NCBI GenBank assembly: GCA_002423245.1
Contig: DIVD01000014.1
Location: 1 to 13,714, forward strand
DNA length: 13,714 bases
Direction: 5' to 3'
DNA from: Rhodobacteraceae bacterium UBA6141
GTDB lineage: Bacteria; Pseudomonadota; Alphaproteobacteria; Rhodobacterales; Rhodobacteraceae
How positions within the stretch are numbered: position 1 is the first letter of the stretch; each line of letters starts with the position of its first letter. Both the position numbers and the translations under genes were made by a program. The notes under the pieces are model-generated. The model saw only the letters and a program-made list of their open reading frames with translations. It was not told the DNA's origin and ran no database searches. Below, in pieces: positions 1 to 11,091 of the stretch.

Positions 1-1
1 C

Positions 2-22
2 GGCGGCGGAGCGCTGGTCTGA
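2..22 (+). CDS. trbC: TrbC C-terminus (partial, 3' end only)
   Basis: Only the last six codons and the stop are in the window, reading GGGALV then TGA. TrbC is the VirB2-like pilin subunit of Trb conjugation systems, and a glycine-rich end of this kind directly before trbD fits that family. The stop TGA shares its last base with the ATG of trbD (TGATG), typical of translationally coupled trb genes. The call rests mainly on synteny, because so little of the protein is visible. Confidence 0.4.
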   Translation, partial: GGGALV

Positions 23-294
23 TGCTGGGCGCGGCCGAAGACGTGCCGGGCTTCACCGTGCCGGTTCACCGGGCGCTGTGCGAGCCGATCCTGCTCGGCG
101 GCGCTCCGCGCGCCATCGCCATCATGAACGGCACGCTGGCCGGCGCGCTCGGCCTGGGTCTGCGCCTCTGGCTGGCCGGCATCGTGATCTGGGCCATCGG
201 CCATGTCGCGGCGGTGTGGGCGGCCAAGCGCGACCCGCTGTTCGTCGACGTCGGCCGCCGTCACCTGCGCATCCCCGCGCACCTCACGGTCTGA
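22..294 (+). CDS. trbD: TrbD, VirB3-like conjugal transfer inner-membrane protein
   Basis: A 90-residue protein of the VirB3/TrbD/AvhB family, a small inner-membrane component of the type IV secretion apparatus for conjugation that works with the TrbE ATPase. The N-terminal part carries the family-like stretch FTVPVHRALCEPILLGGAPR (residues 11-30). Two hydrophobic segments follow at about residues 31-46 and 48-67, then a short basic tail with AAKRDPLFVDVGRRHLR (67-83). The length is normal for TrbD and the gene looks intact. The start was chosen because its ATG overlaps the preceding stop (TGATG) and puts the conserved block at the usual distance from the N-terminus. trbE follows after 14 nt. 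The cluster order trbC-trbD-trbE is the standard Trb order. Confidence 0.88.
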   Translation: MLGAAEDVPGFTVPVHRALCEPILLGGAPRAIAIMNGTLAGALGLGLRLWLAGIVIWAIGHVAAVWAAKRDPLFVDVGRRHLRIPAHLTV

Positions 295-308
295 GCGGGA
301 GAGCGACG

Positions 309-1169
309 ATGATGAATCTCGCCGAATATCGCGACAAGAACACCCGGCTTGCCGACTTCCTGCCTTGGGCGGCGCTGGTCGGCACGGGCGTCGTGCTCAA
401 CAAAGACGGCAGCTTCCAGCGCACGGCGCGCTTTCGCGGCCCCGATCTCGATTCCGCCGTCGCGGCCGAGCTGGTCGCGGTCGCGGGCCGCCTCAACAAC
501 GCCTTCCGCCGCCTCGGCTCCGGCTGGGCGATCTTCGTCGAAGCGCAACGCCATCCCTCCAACCGCTATCCCGACGGCCATTTTCCCGACGCCGCGTCGG
601 CGCTGGTCGATGCCGAGCGCAAGGCCGATTTCGAGGAAGCAGGCGCGCATTTCGAGTCCAGCTATTTCTTGACCTTCGCCTGGCTGCCGCCGGCCGAAGA
701 CGCGGCCCGCGCCGAAGGCTGGCTCTACGAAGGCCGTGAGCAGAAGGGTTTCGATCCGCACGAGGCGCTGGGCGGCTTCACCGACCGCACCGACCGGCTG
801 CTGCGCCTGGTCGAAGCCTTCATGCCCGAATGCCGGTGGCTCGATGACGGCGAGACGCTGACCTATCTCCATGGCTGCGTCTCCACGCATCGGCACCGTG
901 TCCGCGTTCCCGAGACGCCGATCTATCTCGATGCGCTGCTGGCCGATCAGCCGCTGACCGGCGGCCTCGAGCCGCGTCTCGGGCAGGCGCATCTGTCGCA
1001 GGGAACACGTCTGAGGACTGTCGGGCCATGCTTTCTATGGCGACTGTCATACCCTTCAGAAAGAAAGACTCCGCCGCCTCTCTCCCACCATGCCGATAAG
1101 GAGTTGCAACAAGTTCATCCGCTTTTGGAGTCGCCAGCAATGAGAAAAGGTCTGGATAAACGTCCCTGA
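309..1169 (+). pseudogene. trbE: TrbE conjugative ATPase, 5' fragment fused to antisense methyltransferase sequence
   Basis: TrbE (VirB4/CagE family) is the large ATPase that powers assembly of the Trb conjugation channel, normally about 800 residues. Residues 1-229 (to about base 995) match the N-terminal CagE_TrbE_VirB region, including NLAEYRDKNTRLADFLPWA (3-21) and, near the end, RVRVPETPIYLDALLADQPL followed by TGGLEPRLG. Family resemblance then stops, and residues 230-286 are read from the antisense strand of the neighbouring methyltransferase gene until a TGA at 1167-1169. The Walker A and B regions are all downstream of the break, so the product cannot be an active ATPase. The start at 309 has a GGGAG ribosome site at 297-301, 7 nt upstream. 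A second ATG at 312 is possible. The reading frame stays open upstream to 78, but that overlaps trbD and is not family-like. Confidence 0.85.
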
Positions 1170-2856
1170 GAGCCTTCCTAAGCCACACGAACAAGAAATC
1201 CGATAGATCGGCATATCCAATATTATCGTAGTAAGGCGGATCGCTCGAAATTACTTTTCCCTCGGCGATCCTCTGCGCTTGGGCATTCTCCTGAACCACT
1301 GATCCCGTTGAAAGCGATGGAAGAACCGAGACCGACATTGAAACCCAATTAACGCTGGGCTCCCAAGCTCCTGAAGATGAGCAAAAGACATTACCCTCGC
1401 CAAAATCCCACGTCATAGGAATGGACTGCCGGGCAAACGTGTTTCTGAGCTGTAGTTTAGTTGAACTTGAATCCCACGTTGCTATCGACGTATGCCGATC
1501 TGCAACTTTGTTGACGACCATTCCCAAATACACACTCACCGCTTCCGCGTAAGCCTTTGCGCCGTTGCCGCCATCACGCAGCGGGGTCGGATCGGATGAT
1601 TGGTCGGAAGCCAATGCGTCGGTCTCGATCCGCGCCCGGGCCTCGTGCACGAGATCGCTGAAGGTGTTCAGAGCTACCAACTGACGGTCAGTGAACAAGT
1701 CGCCAAAAGTCGTCAGGCCGTAGTCCACCGTCCAGAAATTGCGGGGATCGTTCGGGAGGCTGGTTTCCGGCTTCCACTCGGGCTTTGCCGAGAAGGCTAA
1801 CCTTTCGTCTGCCTCCGTGGGCGCGACATAGGCTCGACTGCGGTTTCCCTCGGCGACGATGGCGATCAGCGTCTGCCCCATTTTACCGGCACGCCCATTG
1901 CTCTTCACATAGTCGGGGGTGATCGCTGTATCCGACATAATGCAGCGGAAATTCGCACCGCGACCCGCCTTGGTCCCTTCCTTGGCAGCCGCGATCTCAG
2001 CCTTGGTGCCGCCATGCCTGATCCGATAGGAAATGGTTTTCGCCTGCTTATCAACGATAGGCTCGACCCAAGCCTCCTTGCCGACCTTGGTGCTGAGCAG
2101 GAAGCTCGACGCGATCGGCACCTGCACGTCGGAGAACGCAGGATCGGGGCTGGGCACCGTTCGCGCCCATATCCAGGCAATTACGGTTGCCTTGCCGCCA
2201 CCATACTCCTTCGGCAAGTCCACCTGCGGGTAGAGACGCCCGATACGCTCCCACGCCTTCTCCCGCATCCACTCACCATAATATTTGACATCTTCAGCAA
2301 GTCCCTCGGCATTGCGGTAGAAATGCCGCTCCTTTGCGCCGGGATGGACCGGCTCCTTGTCCTTGAACTTCGGCGGAATCTCGATCATCGCCTTCCCGAT
2401 CATCACCGCGACCGGGTTCAGGTCTGATCCATAGGCGGGCAGGCCGAGACGCTGCGCCTCCAGTGGGATCGATCCACCGCCCGAGAAGGGGTCATAGACC
2501 GGCGGCAGCTCGCCACCGCAGCTCTTGCGGATTTCGGCGCGGGCGCGCTCCAACACCTCCTCGTTAGTCGAGTTCTCCCACTTCACCAATTCCTCGATGA
2601 TGCCGAACAGGCGCTTGCGCTCGGCCTCCTGAGCTTCGTGTGTGGGAAATTTGCCGGGGTCGCTCGACGGATCATCGACAAGCTGGGCGAAGAGCACGGC
2701 CCGGCACGCCGCCAGCGGCCGGCGCGCCCACCACAGATGCAGCGTGGAAGGATGCCCGTGCCGGATCGACTTCTCCCGCGCCGAGGCGGCGTTGATCGCC
2801 TCAAGGGGAATCGCAACCTCGATCAATTTCTTCTTGGTGTTATTCGTCGAGGTCAT
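820..2856 (-). CDS. DUF1156 / COG1743 adenine-specific DNA methyltransferase, C-terminally truncated
   Basis: The N-terminus carries the DUF1156 hallmark, with HPSTLHLWWARRPLAACRAV at residues 35-54. The SAM-binding motif is DPFSGGGS (122-129), followed by GSDLNPVAV (143-151). The amino-methyltransferase catalytic motif DPPY lies at 539-542. These indicate N6-adenine or N4-cytosine DNA methylation, with adenine being the family annotation. Relatives are usually about 900-1000 residues. Here recognisable sequence ends near Thr621, and the last 57 residues (622-678) come from the antisense strand of trbE, ending at a TGA at 820-822. It is the last gene of the operon, and its ATG at 2854-2856 overlaps the end of the GHKL ATPase gene by 17 bp, indicating translational coupling. 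Bases 1021-1560 (residues about 433-612) are only about 50% GC by hand count, against 60-70% in sampled neighbouring stretches. Activity without the C-terminal third is uncertain. Confidence 0.88.
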   Translation of the reverse strand: MTSTNNTKKKLIEVAIPLEAINAASAREKSIRHGHPSTLHLWWARRPLAACRAVLFAQLVDDPSSDPGKFPTHEAQEAERKRLFGIIEELVKWENSTNEEVLERARAEIRKSCGGELPPVYDPFSGGGSIPLEAQRLGLPAYGSDLNPVAVMIGKAMIEIPPKFKDKEPVHPGAKERHFYRNAEGLAEDVKYYGEWMREKAWERIGRLYPQVDLPKEYGGGKATVIAWIWARTVPSPDPAFSDVQVPIASSFLLSTKVGKEAWVEPIVDKQAKTISYRIRHGGTKAEIAAAKEGTKAGRGANFRCIMSDTAITPDYVKSNGRAGKMGQTLIAIVAEGNRSRAYVAPTEADERLAFSAKPEWKPETSLPNDPRNFWTVDYGLTTFGDLFTDRQLVALNTFSDLVHEARARIETDALASDQSSDPTPLRDGGNGAKAYAEAVSVYLGMVVNKVADRHTSIATWDSSSTKLQLRNTFARQSIPMTWDFGEGNVFCSSSGAWEPSVNWVSMSVSVLPSLSTGSVVQENAQAQRIAEGKVISSDPPYYDNIGYADLSDFLFVWLRKALRDVYPDLFSLLATPKADELVATPYRHGGREAAESFFLKGMTVAIESMARQSSDVFPATDAPARDAARGRRSAADRPAAHRDRSASRERGHGADAWRRSHGDRSASRRHRATGIRA
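985..996. other. Recombination/deletion junction between trbE and the DUF1156 methyltransferase gene
   Basis: Coming from the left, TrbE-like coding sequence continues to the codons for His-Leu at 990-995. Coming from the right on the - strand, methyltransferase-like coding sequence (family pattern FP-x-T) continues to the Thr codon at 994-996. The two homologies therefore meet, or overlap by about 2 bases, with no intervening DNA. No insertion sequence end, target duplication or long inverted repeat was seen beside it. This suggests a direct end-joining or short-homology deletion that removed the 3' parts of both genes. The boundary is inferred from remembered family patterns and could move by roughly 10 bases. 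Confidence 0.65.
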
Positions 2857-5800
2857 AAACGAGCCTGTAGGTTGCAGGGTGGATGGTCAGTTCGCCACCG
2901 TCACGCAATGCGCGCAGGCGGGCACCCGTCATCTCGACGGCATCACCCTCGGGGTTGATGAGAATGAACGAATAGAGGTCCGGCTTCTGGTCGAGCAGAC
3001 CCCAGACGTCCGCTTCAAGCTGGAGCGGTTCGTGCTCCAAGCAATGGTCCTTTGGATAGTAGTGGCGAAGAATCTCACCACCCGCCGAGCGGCGCTCCCA
3101 TGGAAAGCGCGCGCCGTTGCCGCGGCCGATCCAGCTCCCGTCCGCATGGAAGAAGCGATCCTCGCCGTCGACCTTGTAGCCCTGGGCCAACGCAAAGCGC
3201 GCCATGACGCTCGGGCGCGGGGGCTTCGGCGCGGCGCGCGGCCTGGTCGCAACCTCCGTTTCGATCAGCTCGCGATCTGGCTCTCCCGTGGGAGGCGTGG
3301 GTTCGGGGAGCGTCGCGGGCTCGTCCTCCTCCGCCAGGTGGAGATCGTCCGCATCGACCGGCTCGGCGTCGTCGCCCGCGCCTTCAGCAATCTCGTCGCC
3401 ACCATCGTCATCGCCGGGAGCGGCGGCCGATTGGGCCTCGACGATTGGCGCGGCGACCATTTGCTCAAGCCCCAGAGTGAAGTTTTCCTCGAGATATTCC
3501 CGGATGTCCTCGGGCGAGCGCTCGAACGCATAGGCCAGGGCCGCGCGAATATCCGCGCTTAGGCTCCTGCCGATCTCTTCCGGGACCCGCTTCGCCAGCT
3601 TGGCCTTGGATAGCGGGCTGACGAACAGCTTGCCGTCGAGCCATAGGATGTCGGTGAGCCGAGCCGTTCCGGCGGGCACACCGTCGAGATAGGGAATGAC
3701 CTCCAGCTTGGGGGTCTGGACCCAGCTCGTCGCCGCGATCGCTTCCGCCAGCGCCCGCACGCGCTCGGTCTCGGCGGCATCGGCAAGCTCGATCCGCGCG
3801 AGTTGGGTTCCGAACGCCGTCAGCCAGGCGCGACGATCTTCGATGCCGGCCAGCAGCGACGGCTGGTTGAAATGCTCCTCGACGAGGTCCGACAAGGCCG
3901 GCAACGCCGAGAATGGCGGCGCCTGCACGGTCTCCCCCGACAGCCGCTGAAAATCGGCGGTCTTGCGCTTGACCCATTCGTGCAGATGGCTCCACCGGAA
4001 CAGGGTCTGCATGCTGAGGCCATAGGCAAGTGTATCGACCGGCGCCCACTCGCCCACGAGGTTCAGCCAGTGCCCGCGCTCCTCCCAGATGCGGATCGGG
4101 TATCGGACCAGCAAGGTGCGAACACGCCTGGCGTCGTCGGCCGAGAGCGCCTTCCCCGAGGCCAACGTCCCAAGCCATTGCAGCGCCAGGTCCGCGGAGG
4201 GGCGGTCGGCGACGCCGATACGGTGCCACAGGCTGAGGTCGAGCACGGAGGCGCGCACGACCGCCGCGCCAGGAACATCCTCTTCGTCCCCGGCCAGAAA
4301 GACGCCGCCGGACGTCGCCCACGTCCCGTCCTGGGCGAGGATCAGCTTCTCTGCCTGGAAGGCGTTCTTGATGTTCTGCGCGTCAGCGGTGGAGCACCCG
4401 TCGAGCATCTGATCCAGGCGGCGATACCATTTCTCGACCTCATGCGCCGGGGCCTTGTCGGATTTCGCCAGGGCGCGCAGGCGGTCGAGCAGGCGTCCGG
4501 GACCGCTCGGCGTGCTGCGGACACCGAGAAGATCGAGCAGCGGGCGCGTCGTTTCCCGATCGAGCAAGCCATGCACGAAAGGCTCGACGTCGATCAGTGC
4601 CTCCGTCTCCGGTGTCCTGCGCACCAGGTCGGCCGGAAGCTGGATCATGTTGCGGATGTCAGGAAGGCAGGGCTTGGCCCGCAACTTCAGCAACCAGTCC
4701 GCCAGCAACGGCTCCGAACTGACCGATCGCGTCGATCCGGTGGTCGCCACCTGCAACAGGCGAGCGCTCGACGCCCGCGACCAGTAGGCGTCGCGCTGTT
4801 CCAGAATCTTTCCAACCACCTTGGCCCAGATGCCGGGATCGGCCTTCGACAACGCCTCCCAATGCCGCCAGTAATCGGCGGGGAAGTCCCAGTCATCGAG
4901 AACGAAGCTCTCCGTGACATAGGCATAGTAGAGCGCCTGGCGTTGGCCGCGCGTCTGCGCCTCCGTCACCGCGCGCTGGCGTCCGTAGAGGCTGGTCCGC
5001 TTCTGCGCGAGCGGCGCCATCTTCTGAAGCCCCGAACGGCCCGACGATACCCAGCGCAGCCAATCCTCCCGCGTGCAGGATTTGAAACTCGCCACATAGT
5101 CACCGTGAAGGAGCTGCGTCTTTCGGACGGACTCCGGCAGCAACTCCTCGAGCGCGCCATTCTCGTCGAACAACACCCCCTTGCCGATCGGCCGAAGTTT
5201 CAGGTCGGCGCAGGCATACCGGAAAGAGTCGCCAATGGTGACGCCCAGCTTGGCCGCGATCTGGGCGAGTTGGACGCACTCCGCGAGCTTCGGCTGGCCG
5301 GCCGCGAAATAGTCGGCAGCGACCCGCTCGATCACGACATTGACGTCGCTCGTTCCTTCGAGGCCGATCTCCTCCAGCACCGCGAAGGCCGCCTCAACCG
5401 GGTCGTTGCGGTTCTCTACCTCCGCCTTGTCACGGCGCTGCTCGGCGAGGAACCGGGTCCAGTTCTGGTTTAGGACGATCAGATGGCTGGCGAGAAACTC
5501 CCAATCCTCTTCCGACTGAAGCAGCTTCTTCTCGCCGAGCCGAACGATCTCCGACGCCGCGTAGAGCACCTCCTTGCCTTGCACAGGCACGATCCTCAGG
5601 CCGTCGGTGTCGTGACACTGCCAACCCGTCACCTCGGGCGCAATATAGGCCCACAGGTTCAACAGGTGCCGCCAGGTCGCGGGCCGCGGCAGATGATTGC
5701 TGCGCAGGCGCTCGAGCAAATCGGATTTCGAGAACTCCTCGACCAGACCCCAGTGAACCAGCTTGGTCCGGTTCTTGGCCGAGACATGCTGGCACAGCGC

Positions 5801-7069
5801 CGGCCGGGATTTGGCGTCGAGCAGCGCCATGGCCTGGTCAGCCGGCCAGATGTCGAAGACAGGCCGCGGCACGGTAATCGCGGCCTTGGCGTCGACCAGC
5901 CGTCCCTCTTCGGTCAGAAGCATCGGTCGGTCTTCGATGGCCGCGTCAAACGCCAGTTCGACGATCGCGCCGCACGCCCCTTCGAGCGTGGTCGCCTCGC
6001 GGTCGACGTCGGGCAGCAGACCATAGGCGTCCGCCCGATCCCGCGCGCTGGTCTTCGTCTGCTCCAGCCACTCCATCATGGCGCTGGCGGCCAATTCTCC
6101 AGCGCGGTTCAGGAGCCAGCGGTTGGTCGGCGATGTCTCCGGGTCCTTGATCTTGAGACGAGCGGGGTCCTGGATGAAGGGCGCGTTGCAGGCGAAAGGT
6201 AGCGTCGTTTCCACGCCGGTCGGCAGCACGACATAGAGCCGGCCCTTCGCGCCCAGCACGATCTCCACGCGGCAGGGCGGGAAATCGCCGCTGTCCTCGG
6301 CCCCCAGCATCCGCTCCTTGCGGATCTCATCGAGCGCTTCGGCCGGGAAGGCTTCCTCCCCCGACCGCACGAGGAGGAACGGATCATCCGCTTTCTCATC
6401 CAAAGCCATCCATTCGCTCTCGGCGATGGGGCCAGGCCCGAGACTTTGCCAATGCACCTCGCTGTCGCCGATCCGCAGGCGACGAATCTTCTTGAAGAAC
6501 AGCAGCGACACCGGGCTCTTCAGCCACTCGTCGAGGTTCTTCTCGACCTCGCGGCGCAGCAGCGGGTTGGCGATCGCCACTTCGACGCGCGTGGTTGCCG
6601 ATGTCTGGTGGCGGCTGTCGATCCAGTGCGGCTCGGTGAACCGAGCTCGCTCGAAGGCCACGGCCAGGGTCGGCGTGAACAGCTCGACCCGATCGCCCAG
6701 GCTGAACGTGCTCTTGAATCCGATCCCGCGGAACCCGATCGTGTGCAGCGCGCGCTTATTGGAATAGCCGAAGCGGCAGATCGAAGCGAAGTGGGCCTCG
6801 ATGAAGTCCTCGCCATTGTGCTCGAATACGAAGCGATCGTTCTCGATCGAAACCCGCGCTTCGCTTGCGCCGGCGTCATCGGCGTTCTGGAGCAGCTCGG
6901 ACAGGATATGACGGGGGCTCTGCACCTGCTTGAAGAGCTGGTGCCAAGGCCCAGCAAGCTCCGGGTCCGCCTCAAGCTGGTCCCAGCGCTTGGTGGCGCG
7001 TTCCTGGATCGACCGGAAATAGTCGGGAGGATTGGCGAGGATGGTCTCGATCTGGCAGCCCGCGCTCAT
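2840..7069 (-). CDS. Large GHKL (sacsin/Hsp90-like) ATPase protein
   Basis: A 1409-residue protein with a GHKL-fold ATPase domain at about residues 45-250. The N-box is ELLQNADDAG (58-67), with Asn62 the likely Mg-binding residue. EHNGEDF (83-89) stands where the DxGxG loop is expected, and GFRGIGFKS (112-120) is the second glycine-rich loop. This matches the sacsin N-terminal ATPase-like family. The long middle (about 260-1210) has no motif I can name. An acidic, Pro-rich linker (about 1217-1275) precedes a compact C-terminal domain (about 1290-1409) ending in a WGLLDQKPDLYSFI-type segment. The start at 7069 was chosen because its ATG overlaps the TGA of the upstream 163-residue gene by 4 bp (ATGA). 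The frame is open further upstream but lies inside that gene. In the operon it probably acts as an ATP-driven conformational switch or sensor, which is inferred. No DUF3883 domain is seen in it. Confidence 0.9.
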   Translation of the reverse strand: MSAGCQIETILANPPDYFRSIQERATKRWDQLEADPELAGPWHQLFKQVQSPRHILSELLQNADDAGASEARVSIENDRFVFEHNGEDFIEAHFASICRFGYSNKRALHTIGFRGIGFKSTFSLGDRVELFTPTLAVAFERARFTEPHWIDSRHQTSATTRVEVAIANPLLRREVEKNLDEWLKSPVSLLFFKKIRRLRIGDSEVHWQSLGPGPIAESEWMALDEKADDPFLLVRSGEEAFPAEALDEIRKERMLGAEDSGDFPPCRVEIVLGAKGRLYVVLPTGVETTLPFACNAPFIQDPARLKIKDPETSPTNRWLLNRAGELAASAMMEWLEQTKTSARDRADAYGLLPDVDREATTLEGACGAIVELAFDAAIEDRPMLLTEEGRLVDAKAAITVPRPVFDIWPADQAMALLDAKSRPALCQHVSAKNRTKLVHWGLVEEFSKSDLLERLRSNHLPRPATWRHLLNLWAYIAPEVTGWQCHDTDGLRIVPVQGKEVLYAASEIVRLGEKKLLQSEEDWEFLASHLIVLNQNWTRFLAEQRRDKAEVENRNDPVEAAFAVLEEIGLEGTSDVNVVIERVAADYFAAGQPKLAECVQLAQIAAKLGVTIGDSFRYACADLKLRPIGKGVLFDENGALEELLPESVRKTQLLHGDYVASFKSCTREDWLRWVSSGRSGLQKMAPLAQKRTSLYGRQRAVTEAQTRGQRQALYYAYVTESFVLDDWDFPADYWRHWEALSKADPGIWAKVVGKILEQRDAYWSRASSARLLQVATTGSTRSVSSEPLLADWLLKLRAKPCLPDIRNMIQLPADLVRRTPETEALIDVEPFVHGLLDRETTRPLLDLLGVRSTPSGPGRLLDRLRALAKSDKAPAHEVEKWYRRLDQMLDGCSTADAQNIKNAFQAEKLILAQDGTWATSGGVFLAGDEEDVPGAAVVRASVLDLSLWHRIGVADRPSADLALQWLGTLASGKALSADDARRVRTLLVRYPIRIWEERGHWLNLVGEWAPVDTLAYGLSMQTLFRWSHLHEWVKRKTADFQRLSGETVQAPPFSALPALSDLVEEHFNQPSLLAGIEDRRAWLTAFGTQLARIELADAAETERVRALAEAIAATSWVQTPKLEVIPYLDGVPAGTARLTDILWLDGKLFVSPLSKAKLAKRVPEEIGRSLSADIRAALAYAFERSPEDIREYLEENFTLGLEQMVAAPIVEAQSAAAPGDDDGGDEIAEGAGDDAEPVDADDLHLAEEDEPATLPEPTPPTGEPDRELIETEVATRPRAAPKPPRPSVMARFALAQGYKVDGEDRFFHADGSWIGRGNGARFPWERRSAGGEILRHYYPKDHCLEHEPLQLEADVWGLLDQKPDLYSFILINPEGDAVEMTGARLRALRDGGELTIHPATYRLVYDLDE

Positions 7070-7557
7070 AGCGGCACCTCCAGCGTCGACGGCGTGGCGA
7101 CCAGTTCGGGTCCGCGCGGCGGGGCTGTCTTGCGCCAACCGCCCTTGACGGTCTGGATGGCGGAGATCGGCAACCGTTGCGCGGCCGGCAGCTCGTGCAG
7201 ATCGCAAACGTGCCAGAACACCGCCCAGTGGCCCTGATTGTCGGACGTATATTGGCCCGTCGTCGGCGGGCGATGCGTCATCCCTTTTGAATGTTTGCCG
7301 TTTCCGCTTTCCTCGCAGCCGACATACCAACCCAGCCAGGACACCACAAAACTGAGCTTGGCGGCCACGTCCTCGTGCGACGGATAGATCAGGACCGGCA
7401 CGCGCGCGCCACCGCGCAGTTCATCGACCTTGCGAAACAGCTCCCACTTCCGCGATCCGAAGGCGACGAAACCCGTGGCGCTGGCGATTGCGCGCCCGGA
7501 TTGAAGGTGCTCCAGCGGCACGGGGGCCAGGATGGAAAAATCCGAAATACCGGTCAT
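7066..7557 (-). CDS. Conserved-looking 163-residue protein of unknown function
   Basis: I do not recognise a named family. The protein is 163 residues, with no signal peptide, membrane segment or obvious catalytic motif. Several short hydrophobic beta-like segments stand out: VPVLIYPS (about 53-60), SFVVSWLGWYVG (about 68-79) and GHWAVFWHVCDLHEL (about 108-122). A Trp-rich, small beta-barrel-like layout of this type would be compatible with a PUA/EVE/ASCH-like nucleic-acid-binding fold, but this is a guess from pattern only. It starts 8 nt after the helicase stop, behind a G-rich ribosome site, and its TGA overlaps the ATG of the GHKL ATPase by 4 bp. It is therefore a genuine operon member sitting between the two large enzymes. 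Its position suggests an adaptor or specificity subunit. Confidence 0.8.
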   Translation of the reverse strand: MTGISDFSILAPVPLEHLQSGRAIASATGFVAFGSRKWELFRKVDELRGGARVPVLIYPSHEDVAAKLSFVVSWLGWYVGCEESGNGKHSKGMTHRPPTTGQYTSDNQGHWAVFWHVCDLHELPAAQRLPISAIQTVKGGWRKTAPPRGPELVATPSTLEVPL

Positions 7558-7565
7558 CTCGCCCC

Positions 7566-11069
<3,504 letters not shown>

Positions 11070-11091
11070 TAGCCGGCGCCCCCCGATTCTC

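Noticed and set aside
78..308. Upstream in-frame extension of the trbE reading frame to 78
   Set aside because: It overlaps trbD in another frame, is very Arg-rich and does not resemble TrbE. The GGGAG site before 309 and the family-like MMNLAEYRDKN start decide for 309.
2120..2175. Apparent loss of zinc-type cysteines in the methyltransferase (ARTVPSPDPAF where some relatives have KCPNPAC)
   Set aside because: I recall a DUF1156 subfamily that naturally reads SPDPAF here, so this is probably a subfamily trait and not a defect.
3803..5473. 556-codon open frame on the + strand
   Set aside because: It lies antisense within the GHKL ATPase gene and its low-complexity Arg/Gln/Leu-rich translation looks like a high-GC shadow. 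The - strand frame is coupled to its neighbours.
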